The position numbers and the translations under genes are program-made. DNA of 64,000 bases. Origin: Polyangium sp. y55x31. Its GTDB lineage: Bacteria > Myxococcota_A > Polyangia > Polyangiales > Polyangiaceae. Positions within the stretch are counted from its first letter, which is position 1. Every line of letters begins with the position of its first letter. The notes under the pieces were generated by a model. That model was not told the origin of the DNA. It was given only the letters and a program-made list of their open reading frames with translations, and did no database searches. The stretch spans positions 1-64,000 of the forward strand of contig NZ_JARZHG010000030.1 of assembly GCF_029946505.1 (NCBI RefSeq), given 5' to 3'. Shown in pieces: positions 29,141 to 47,835 of this stretch.

Positions 29141-30667
29141 CTAGCCTCCGCTGCCCGCGCCCTCGGGGAGCGCGGGAAGTGCGCCGTCGTCGCTCGCCGT
29201 GACGTCCCTGAGCGGCCGGAGGCCCACGCCGCCGAGCGTCACCTCGGGCAGCTCCGTGGCGAGCGCCGACGAGAGCGCATCGGCGAAGCGATCGGCCGCG
29301 AGCGGCAGCCACGCCTGCGCTTCGAGCACGGCCGCTTCGAGCGAGACGAACCCCTCTTCGGGCACGCCGAGCACCGTGCCGTCGCGACCGATGAAGAGCA
29401 CCTGCCCGGGCGGCGCGCCGAGCGAGCGGTAGAGCACGTCCGGCGCGACCGCGGGCACCACGTCGTAACCCGCGGGCACGTAGAGCTGCTTGTGCACTTC
29501 GCGGAAAAACTGGCCCACGGGGATGCCCTCGATGCCCGTCGGATGCCGGACGATCGCGCCGCGCTCGGTGAACGCGACGCGCGCCGCGCGCAGGCTCTCC
29601 GGCCCGAGCGCGTAGGCGATGCGGCGGAGCACGGGCAGATCCTCGGCCTCGACCCAGGTCGCCGTCACGTGACGCCACGGATCGAGCGTGGGAACGAGGC
29701 GAAGCGCGACCGAGACCGAGGTCGTCGGCTGGGCACTCGCGCGCGCGGCGGCCACGTCCTTGCGCATCTCCATGCGCGCGAAGGCGCGCACGTCGCCGAG
29801 CGCGGGCAACTTCGGGATCTCCAGCGGATCCAGGCCATGACCGCGGAAGAGCACGAGGCCGGTCTCCGCGAAGACGGGGCACGCGCGGAGGTTCACGGGG
29901 TGCCGGAAGCCCACCTCCACGGCCGTGCCCGGCGCGGCCGGCAGGAACATCGAGAGGCCGGGCGTGCGCGTGAGCAGCGGGATCATGCGCTCCGGCAGCT
30001 CGGGGACGCGGAAGAGGTACCGGACGACCGGCCCATCGTCGAAGCTCGACGCCGGCGGCCACTCGGCGACGCCGACCTCGGCCGTCACGCCCGATCGCAC
30101 GAAGTAGTGAATCAGCGCCGGTCCGAGCCCCGCCTCCGCGGAAAGCCAGCGCGGCCCCGGCTCACGCCCCGTCGAGGGATCCGCGTGCGGCTCGAGGCGC
30201 AGCACGAGCGAGCGCACGTCGATCTTCCGCTCCGTCTCGTAGCTCTGCGAAAACGTGTTGTGGTAGAGCCAGAGCGTCGCGTCGCCCGCGCTGATCTGGG
30301 CGACGTCGTAGCCGAAGGGCGCCGCCGCGTCGCGGTACTGGACGAAGTGACGGCTCGTCCCGGTGAACGTGTAGCCGCCCGCGAGGCGAGCGATCTCGGC
30401 GATCCGATCCATGCGATCGCTCGTCTCGGCCGCGAAGGTCAACGTCACCTCGCGCGCGCCGAGCTTCGAGCGCACGACCTCGATCGCGAGCGACCGCAGG
30501 ATGTCGGCGAGCGAGCCCTGCCTCGTGTAAAGCGCGAGGAACGCGACGAGGCGATCGATCGAGGGCAGGAGGACCACGCCCTTCGCGCCGAGCGCCACGC
30601 CACGCGCGTCCAGGCCGAGGCCCGGTGTGCGGAGCCTCGTCTGGTGGACCGCGACCCGCTCGAGCAT
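29141..30667 (-). CDS. Hypothetical protein, first of an unrecognised pair
   Basis: 508 residues, soluble, with no signal peptide. The N-terminal part (RTPGLGLDARGVALGAKGV followed by LPSIDRLVAFLALYTRQGSL) and the C-terminal part (GQFFREVHKQLYVPAGYDVVP, then VLFIGRDGTVLGVPEEGFVSL) look like separate alpha/beta modules. The middle is strand-rich, with duplicated-looking segments. The general look recalls accessory proteins of the NTPase-based ternary conflict systems of multicellular bacteria (bpX or FtsH-ternary families), but this is an impression, not an identification, and no MoxR, vWA or FtsH gene lies nearby. It is divergent (231-bp gap) from the large kinase-ATPase gene at 30899. Confidence 0.6.
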   Translation of the reverse strand: MLERVAVHQTRLRTPGLGLDARGVALGAKGVVLLPSIDRLVAFLALYTRQGSLADILRSLAIEVVRSKLGAREVTLTFAAETSDRMDRIAEIARLAGGYTFTGTSRHFVQYRDAAAPFGYDVAQISAGDATLWLYHNTFSQSYETERKIDVRSLVLRLEPHADPSTGREPGPRWLSAEAGLGPALIHYFVRSGVTAEVGVAEWPPASSFDDGPVVRYLFRVPELPERMIPLLTRTPGLSMFLPAAPGTAVEVGFRHPVNLRACPVFAETGLVLFRGHGLDPLEIPKLPALGDVRAFARMEMRKDVAAARASAQPTTSVSVALRLVPTLDPWRHVTATWVEAEDLPVLRRIAYALGPESLRAARVAFTERGAIVRHPTGIEGIPVGQFFREVHKQLYVPAGYDVVPAVAPDVLYRSLGAPPGQVLFIGRDGTVLGVPEEGFVSLEAAVLEAQAWLPLAADRFADALSSALATELPEVTLGGVGLRPLRDVTASDDGALPALPEGAGSGG

Positions 30668-30898
30668 GCGCTAGCTCCTCTTCGCGTCTCCTCGCGCTCG
30701 CCGGTTCCCACGAATCCGGGCGGGCGCGTGGCCGTGAGGCTAGGGGTTCGGCCCGAGACCGTCAAGCGAGCGCGCTCTCGAATGCACCTCTCGCCTTTTG
30801 GCTCGTGCGACGATTGTGTACCCTTGGGCGGGCCCGCGTACCACGGGTCTACGTACACCCTCGGCCGGCAATCGGCGATAGGGAGTCCCGAGCAAGGC

Positions 30899-33800
30899 AT
30901 GGCACGCACCCAGCAGCTCATCGCCGGGCGATTTCAGGTCGAGCGCGAGGTCGGACGCGGCGCCGTCGGCATCGTGTTCCGCGCGTTCGACACGGTCTCC
31001 CAGCGGCGCGTCGCCCTGAAGATCATCGCCGCGGGCGAGTCGGATCCGGGCGAACGCATGCGCCTCCTGCAAGAGGGCAAGATCCTGAGCGAGCTCGATC
31101 ATCCGGGGATCGTCCAGGTCGTGGCCTACGGCGCCCTCGACTCGAGCTACACCGCCGCGCTCGGCCGAAAATTCGACGAGGGCACGCCCTTCATCGCGAT
31201 GGAGTGGCTCGAAGGCGAGGACCTGCTCACGCGCCAGCTCCGCGCCGCGCTCACCATGCGCCAGGCCCTCGACATCGCGCGTCAAGTCGCCTTCGCGCTC
31301 GCCGCCGCCCACGACGCCGGCGTCGTCCACCGCGACATCAAGCCCTCGAACATCTTCGTCCTGTCGAGCCGCTTCCCCGATCCCGACTCGCCCCCCGTCT
31401 CCACGCGCACGACGCGCAGGACCCGCGACGACGGCGAGCCCGCCCCCGAGCAGCTCACCTCGAAGCTCGTCGACTTCGGCGTCGCCACGTCGCGCGACAT
31501 GCGCCTGACCGGCAACGACATCTTCGTCGGCACCCCCGCGTACATGGCCCCCGAGCAGGCCCGCGGCGACGCCATCGCCGACGCGCGCAGCGACATCTAC
31601 TCGCTCGGCGCCACGCTCTTCGAGCTGCTCACGGGGAGGCCCCCGCACATCGGCTCGAACTCGATCGCCACGATCGCCCTGCTCGCCACGACGCCCGCGC
31701 CACGCCTGAGCGAGCTGCTCCTCGACGTGCCCGAGGCCCTCGACGAGCTCGTCGCGCGCATGCTCATGTCCGAGCGCGAGCACCGCCCGACCTCGTCGCG
31801 CGAGGTCGCGCTCGAGCTCGACGCGCTCTGCCGCGATCCATCCGTCCCCGAGATCGCGCGCGCGCTCGCCACCTCGACCGAGCCGCCGCCCATGAACACG
31901 CGGCTCGTGACGACGCTCGTCGCGCTGCAAGTCGGCTCGCGCAAGGAGCAACGCCTGCAGCTGCTCGAACGGCTACGCGAGCGCGGCGCCGACGCCTTGC
32001 CCCTCGGCACCGACTCGATCGTCGCGCACCTCGGCATGCGTCAATCGCACGGCGACGAGGCCACGAACGCCCTCGATCTCGGCCGCTGGCTCGCCGAGCT
32101 CGGCGCGTGCGTGGGCGTCTCCACGGGCCGCACGCGGCTCGATCGCGTCAAATCCGCGGGCGACGTCGTCGATCGCGCGAGCGCCCTCGCCCGGAAGGCG
32201 GGCGAGGCGAACCTGCTCTGCGACAGCACGACGAAGGACCTCGACAAGGGTTTCTTCCAGTTCGACCCCGTCCCCGGCGGGCATTTCAAGGTCGGCGCGC
32301 GCGCCAAGCCCGAGGGCCGCAAGACCGAGCAGTTCATCGGACGCGAAGCCGAGCTCATCAACGCGCTCGCCCAGTACGAGCGCTGCGTCGACGATCGCAC
32401 GCCCATCATCGTCACGATCTCGGGCCCGCCCGGCATCGGCAAGAGCCGCCTCGGCCGCGAGTTCGTCAACCGCATCACGACACGCGACGAGCCCCCGCTG
32501 CTCGTCCGCGTGCGTTGCGAGTCCTTCGGCCGCGCCCAGGCCCTCGGCGTCGCCACGGACGCCCTCCGCGCCCTGCTCGGCCTGCCCAAGGGCGCGAGCC
32601 TCGAGCAGGTCGAGCAAGCATTGCGCGTGCGCAAGCTCCGGAGCGGCGACAGCACGTTGCTCTCGCGCCTGCTGGCGAACCAGCCCTTCGACGACGGCCT
32701 CGACCCACGCGGCGCCCGCGACTCGCTCTACCTCTCGATGACCGAGCTCGCCCTCGGCGCCGCCTCTGCCGGCCCCTGCGTCCTGCTCTTCGAGGACGCA
32801 CAATGGTCCGATCCCGAGAGCATCTCCTGGATCGAGCACCTCCTCGGCCGCGCCACGAACCTGCCCCTGTTCGTGATGATGGTCATGCGGCCGTCCTTCT
32901 GGCGTGACCAAGGTCAGCGCTTCGTCGGCCGTGATCACGTGCGCATCGACCTGCGCCCGATGTCGAAGAAGGCCACGCGCGAGATCGCCCGCGCCATCAT
33001 CGGCGAGAACGCGGACGAGGCCATCTTGAACCGCGTCGCCGAGCAGGCCGCCGGCTCGCCGCTCTTCGCCGAGGAGCTCGCGCGTGTCATCGCCGCAGGC
33101 AAGGACGTCACCACGGCCGCAACGATCGAAGCCGCAATCCAGGTCAGCCTCGACGCCCTCGACGACGCGACCCGCGAAGCCGTCGTCCGCATGAGCGTTC
33201 TCGGCCTGAGCGTGTGGGACTCGGGCATCAGCGCCGTCGGCGTCGCGGACGCGGACGGCGCCCTGAAGAAGCTCATCGCCGCGGAGCTCCTGGTCGAGCA
33301 CGGCGCGAGCCGCTTCGCCGGCACGCGCGAGTTCCTGTTCAAGCACGCCCTCGTCCGCGACGTCGCCTACGCCTCGGCAAACGAGGAGCTCCGCAAGCAG
33401 ATCCACGCCGCCGCAGCAGAATGGCTCGCAAACATGGGCGAGGACGCCGCGACGGTCGCGCAGCACTTCGATCTCGGCGCGCAACACGAGAAGGCCGCCG
33501 TCCACTGGGAGACCGCCGCGCGCCGCGCCCTCGCGACAAACTCGCTCGGCGAGGCCGTGAAAATGGCCGAGCGCGCGCTCATGTTCGCCACCGACAAACC
33601 CACCGCATTCGGCCGCGCCGTGCTGCTCGACGAGGCCCACAGCCGCCTCGACGCGAAGTCCTCCGAGCGCAAGGAGGCCATCGACGCGATGGCCGAGAAC
33701 GTCTTCGACGAGGAGAGCGAGATCCGCTCCCTCGGCGCACGCGTCCGATACGACTACGTGCTCGGCGCGGGTTTCGACGTCGAAGCGCGCCTCATCCAGT

Positions 33801-34837
33801 GCCGCGATCGCGCCGCAAAGCTCGGCCTCGTCGAGGAAGAAGCGCGCTGCTCGGCGTCGCTCGCGAACCTGTACGCCTACGCAGGCCGGCTCGATCTCGC
33901 CGAGCGCGAGACGCGCGTCCTGCTCGATCTCACCGAGCGAGGCTCGATCGACTGGGCCGCCGTCGACGCCTGGCAGGCCCTCGCAGTCGTCCGGCAAACG
34001 CAAGGTCAGCTCGGCGCAGCGCTCGATGCCCGGCGCAACGCAGCCCGCGCCGCGAAGAGCGCAGGCCTGCAAGAGCGCGAAGCCATGCTCATCACGAACG
34101 TCGGCTTCGCCCTGACGACGATCGGCGCGCGTCACGAGGCGCTGCACCAGCTCGAAGCAGGCCTCGCCAAAGCCTCCGCGATCGGCAGCCCCGGCACAGT
34201 GCGCAACGCGCAGATGAACCTGCTCTGCTGGGCCGCGACATTCGGCCCCGAGAGCCGCCTCGACGGGCCCCTCGCCGAGCCCCGCGCGAGCGCCGACGAG
34301 GCAACCGTGGCCTGGTTCCACAAGGATCGCGTGACGCTCGGCACGCTCTTCTACCGCGGCTGCGAGCTGCTCCGCACAGACGGCGCGGGCAACATCCCAC
34401 GCGCGCGTTCGCTGCTCAAAACGGCAACCGAAGCCTACCGCGCCTCACAAAACCGCGACGTCCTGCCCGTCGCACTCGGCTTCTGGGCCGAGGCCGAGCG
34501 TCGTTTCGGCAACTCCGACCAGGCAATCGAGCTCGCCTGCGAAGCCGCAAGCCTCGTCGAATCCGGCGCCCCGAGCCTGCTCAACGAGGCGTCGATCTAC
34601 CTGACGCTGCACGACGCATACGTCGACATCGGCGACCTGAAGAGCGCCCGCGACGCAATCCAGCGCGCCATCCCGCACCTCGAGCGCCGCCTGAAGGGCC
34701 TCGAAGGCACGCCCTACGCACGCGCCTTCCTCGTGAACCTCCCGCACAACGCAGGCCTGCTCGCCGCCGCCGAGGCCTACGGCTGCGTCACGAAGCCAAT
34801 CGAGCAGGTCCTCGCGCTTCCGCCAAACGAGTCGTGA
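30899..34837 (+). CDS. Ser/Thr kinase-cyclase-like-AAA ATPase-TPR signalling protein
   Basis: 1312 residues. The N-terminal kinase (about 10-300) has GRGAVG, K41, HRDIKPSN (144-151), DFG (192-194) and GTPAYMAPEQ, so it should be active. Residues ~335-460 resemble a class III adenylate cyclase domain (GVSTGRTRLDRV, AGDVVDRASALA) but lack the metal-binding Asp, so this region is probably regulatory. An AAA/NACHT-like ATPase follows, with Walker A GPPGIGKSR (~510) and Walker B VLLFEDAQWSD (~629). About 550 residues of TPR-like helices complete the protein. The kinase-AAA-TPR plan is common in myxobacteria and thought to sense partners through the TPRs. The ATG at 30899 is set by the start of kinase similarity. 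Confidence 0.9.
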   Translation: MARTQQLIAGRFQVEREVGRGAVGIVFRAFDTVSQRRVALKIIAAGESDPGERMRLLQEGKILSELDHPGIVQVVAYGALDSSYTAALGRKFDEGTPFIAMEWLEGEDLLTRQLRAALTMRQALDIARQVAFALAAAHDAGVVHRDIKPSNIFVLSSRFPDPDSPPVSTRTTRRTRDDGEPAPEQLTSKLVDFGVATSRDMRLTGNDIFVGTPAYMAPEQARGDAIADARSDIYSLGATLFELLTGRPPHIGSNSIATIALLATTPAPRLSELLLDVPEALDELVARMLMSEREHRPTSSREVALELDALCRDPSVPEIARALATSTEPPPMNTRLVTTLVALQVGSRKEQRLQLLERLRERGADALPLGTDSIVAHLGMRQSHGDEATNALDLGRWLAELGACVGVSTGRTRLDRVKSAGDVVDRASALARKAGEANLLCDSTTKDLDKGFFQFDPVPGGHFKVGARAKPEGRKTEQFIGREAELINALAQYERCVDDRTPIIVTISGPPGIGKSRLGREFVNRITTRDEPPLLVRVRCESFGRAQALGVATDALRALLGLPKGASLEQVEQALRVRKLRSGDSTLLSRLLANQPFDDGLDPRGARDSLYLSMTELALGAASAGPCVLLFEDAQWSDPESISWIEHLLGRATNLPLFVMMVMRPSFWRDQGQRFVGRDHVRIDLRPMSKKATREIARAIIGENADEAILNRVAEQAAGSPLFAEELARVIAAGKDVTTAATIEAAIQVSLDALDDATREAVVRMSVLGLSVWDSGISAVGVADADGALKKLIAAELLVEHGASRFAGTREFLFKHALVRDVAYASANEELRKQIHAAAAEWLANMGEDAATVAQHFDLGAQHEKAAVHWETAARRALATNSLGEAVKMAERALMFATDKPTAFGRAVLLDEAHSRLDAKSSERKEAIDAMAENVFDEESEIRSLGARVRYDYVLGAGFDVEARLIQCRDRAAKLGLVEEEARCSASLANLYAYAGRLDLAERETRVLLDLTERGSIDWAAVDAWQALAVVRQTQGQLGAALDARRNAARAAKSAGLQEREAMLITNVGFALTTIGARHEALHQLEAGLAKASAIGSPGTVRNAQMNLLCWAATFGPESRLDGPLAEPRASADEATVAWFHKDRVTLGTLFYRGCELLRTDGAGNIPRARSLLKTATEAYRASQNRDVLPVALGFWAEAERRFGNSDQAIELACEAASLVESGAPSLLNEASIYLTLHDAYVDIGDLKSARDAIQRAIPHLERRLKGLEGTPYARAFLVNLPHNAGLLAAAEAYGCVTKPIEQVLALPPNES

Positions 34838-34857
34838 TCCCATAGGCAGCGTGGGCG

Positions 34858-34964
34858 CCGGGGTTTCACCCCGGACCCCGACCAGGGGTTGTCCACCCCT
34901 GGACCCGGACCAGCGCAAGCGCTGGACCCGGGGTCGATGAACTGCGCAGCGCGCAGTTCATCGA
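34858..34964 (-). repeat. Hairpin-array repeat, copy C (inverted)
   Basis: Same four-hairpin order as copies A and B, read on the opposite strand. H1 (34858-34874) is CCGGGGT/ACCCCGG. H2 (34882-34902) is CCAGGGGT/ACCCCTGG, whose loop on the minus strand is GGACA as in A and B. H3 (34910-34925) is CCAGCGC/GCGCTGG. H4 (34934-34964) has a perfect 14-bp stem with a 3-nt loop. Stem bases differ from copies A and B but pair throughout. It begins 20 bp after the stop of the kinase-ATPase gene. Confidence 0.8.
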
Positions 34965-35061
34965 ACAGGCCGAGGCAAGACTGGCGAGGGGCCAGCCGAG
35001 GCGGCAGCGCAGCCCGTCAGCCTGCCCGGCAACGCCGCTCGTGGTCTTGCCACGGGCCCGC

Positions 35062-35170
35062 TGGATGAACTGCGCGATGCGCAGTTCATCCACCCTCGGT
35101 CCAGGCCGTGCCTGGTCCGGGGTGCAGGGGGCGGACAGCCCCCTGCTGGGGTGCGGGGCAACGCCCCGCG
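35062..35170 (+). repeat. Hairpin-array repeat, copy B
   Basis: H4 (35062-35092) has a 14-bp stem with loop GAT. H3 (~35100-35119) is CCAGGC/GCCTGG. H2 (35124-35146) is GCAGGGGGC/GCCCCCTGC with loop GGACA. H1 (~35153-35169) is GCGGGGC/GCCCCGC with loop AAC. The order and orientation match copy A. With copy C it forms an inverted pair separated by 97 bp, which fills most of the 396-bp gap between the kinase-ATPase gene and gltI. Confidence 0.8.
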
Positions 35171-35176
35171 CATACA

Positions 35177-35217
35177 AAACGAAACCGCCCTCCCCTTTCG
35201 AGGAGGGCGGCCGTTTT
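35177..35217. terminator. Bidirectional intrinsic terminator between the kinase-ATPase gene and gltI
   Basis: A 9-bp stem, CCGCCCTCC/GGAGGGCGG (35185-35193 and 35202-35210), has an 8-nt loop. GTTTT follows on the plus strand, and a T-rich TTTCGTTTT follows on the minus strand. It serves the convergent genes ending at 34837 and 35234. Confidence 0.82.
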
Positions 35218-35233
35218 GTCGACGCGGTGAGGG

Positions 35234-46507
<11,274 letters not shown>

Positions 46508-46575
46508 GGATTCCTCGGCCCCTGACCTGACCTACAAAAGGCCTTGCAAACGACGTCGTCGAACCGCGCCCCCGA

Positions 46576-47487
46576 CTAGTTGCCACCGAGCCGCGTGACC
46601 AGCGTCTGCGCGGTCTCGCACTCGGTCTTGAAGCTCGCCGCCTTCGCGCCCTTGCATGCCCGGGCCGTGAAGCCCTTGAGCATCTGGACGGCTTCCTGCG
46701 TCCTCGGCGGCGTGAGCTGCGCGTAAGTGCTTCCCAAGCTGAAGAGAATCTGCACCGACTCCGGGCCTTCGTTGCCCGCGACCGCCTTCGCTGCTTCGAG
46801 CTCCGTCACCATCTCCGGGAGAGACCCGCGATCCTGGTGAACCTGCGAGAGCAGCACGTGCACGCCGAAGAGAGTCTTGTCGCCGGGCTTCGCGAAGTTC
46901 TTCGCTTCCTTGAGCACCTGCTCGGCCTCCTTCGTGTACCCGAGGCGGATGTAGAGATCCGCGAGCGCCGTATAGTAACGGATCTCCGTCGGATTGTGCT
47001 CGACCGCCTTGGTGTAGTTCTCGAGCGCCTTCTGCTCGTCGTCGGTCCAGAGGAACACGTTGCCGAGCTGGTGGTAGCAGTCAGCGAAGTTCGGATCGTT
47101 CTCGATGCACTTCTGGTACGGCTCTTTGGCCTCGTCGTACGAGATCGTCTTCTTCTTCGCCTGCATCTCGAGCGCGTAGGCGCGCTCGAACCAGTAGTTC
47201 GCGAACTTCGGCGCGAGCTGCGTGGCGCGGCTCAAGGTCGAGGCGGTCTTGTCCCACTCCTCCTTTTTCTTGTAGGCCATCGCGAGCTTGTAAAAGATCT
47301 TGTGGTTCGTGGGATCGAGCTTCGTCGCCTGCTCGTACTTCGTCGCCGCTCCGTCCGGGTTCAGCGCGACCTCTTTGTCCGCCTGGTTTGCGAGGATCAC
47401 GGCTTCCTGCCGGTTCCGGCTGCACCCGAGCCCCAGCACGCTCGAGACCACGAGACAGGACGCCATCACCATTGCGCCAAGCTTCAT
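46576..47487 (-). CDS. TPR lipoprotein of the gliding cluster (unassigned Glt-associated protein)
   Basis: 303 residues. It has a lipoprotein-type signal ending at C22 (VLGLGC) and then about six TPR units, including AATKYEQATKLDPTNHKIFY, ASTLSRATQLAPKFANYWF and ALENYTKAVEHNPTEIRYY. The C-terminal ~60 residues carry three cysteines. The ATG at 47487 has AAAGGTG about 10 nt upstream. It lies 68 bp upstream of gltI and after the gltG terminator, so it probably forms a two-gene unit with gltI. It is distinct from GltE at 50583. It may correspond to a Glt component not matched here or be a lineage-specific addition. Outer-membrane anchoring is inferred from the lipoprotein signal. Confidence 0.75.
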   Translation of the reverse strand: MKLGAMVMASCLVVSSVLGLGCSRNRQEAVILANQADKEVALNPDGAATKYEQATKLDPTNHKIFYKLAMAYKKKEEWDKTASTLSRATQLAPKFANYWFERAYALEMQAKKKTISYDEAKEPYQKCIENDPNFADCYHQLGNVFLWTDDEQKALENYTKAVEHNPTEIRYYTALADLYIRLGYTKEAEQVLKEAKNFAKPGDKTLFGVHVLLSQVHQDRGSLPEMVTELEAAKAVAGNEGPESVQILFSLGSTYAQLTPPRTQEAVQMLKGFTARACKGAKAASFKTECETAQTLVTRLGGN

Positions 47488-47652
47488 TGCTTCGCTCACC
47501 TTTCTCTCGGAGCTGGCTCCGCCGCTCCTCGCGTCACCCGTGCGCGGAGAGGGCCACGGCAGCCCCACCCGCACGAAGCACGCACATAAGTCCTCGAACT
47601 TGCAGCCCAAATTGCCGCCCAGGCACAGGACGAGACGTTCTCTTGCGCGCCG

Positions 47653-47682
47653 AGAATAGGCGGATGGCGCGCCGAAAGTCCA
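47653..47682 (-). promoter_or_regulatory. Putative promoter for the TPR lipoprotein-gltI unit
   Basis: On the minus strand TGGACT (-35, 4/6 match) and TATTCT (-10, 4/6) are 18 bp apart. They lie about 170 bp upstream of the ATG at 47487 and downstream of the gltG terminator. The match is modest and the leader long. Confidence 0.35.
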
Positions 47683-47772
47683 GTTCGGATTGTGCCCATC
47701 CCCCAAAGCGCCAAGCGTCCGGGCGTACTCGGGAGGCCGAGACGCTCCCCCCGCGAGCGTTGATGCTCGTCG

Positions 47773-47812
47773 ACAAAAACACGAAGCCCCGCGAGCTCGT
47801 GACCCGCGGGGC
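47773..47812 (-). terminator. Intrinsic terminator after gltG
   Basis: Minus-strand stem GCCCCGCG/CGCGGGGC (47786-47812, 11-nt loop) is followed by TTCGTGTTTTT. It lies 24-50 bp after the gltG stop and separates gltG from the downstream lipoprotein-gltI genes. Confidence 0.8.
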
Positions 47813-47835
47813 AACGCTTCCGGTGCAAACCGACG

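Larger units (their letters stand above)
47488..47835. other. Intergenic region between gltG and the TPR lipoprotein gene
   Basis: 348 bp without a convincing gene. It holds the gltG terminator (47773-47812) and, on the minus strand, a possible promoter at 47653-47682, which would make the lipoprotein-gltI pair a separate transcription unit. Confidence 0.5.

Noticed and set aside
28841-30898. Upstream extension of the kinase-ATPase-TPR frame
   Set aside because: It is antisense to the hypothetical gene pair, lacks family features and precedes the clear kinase start at 30899.
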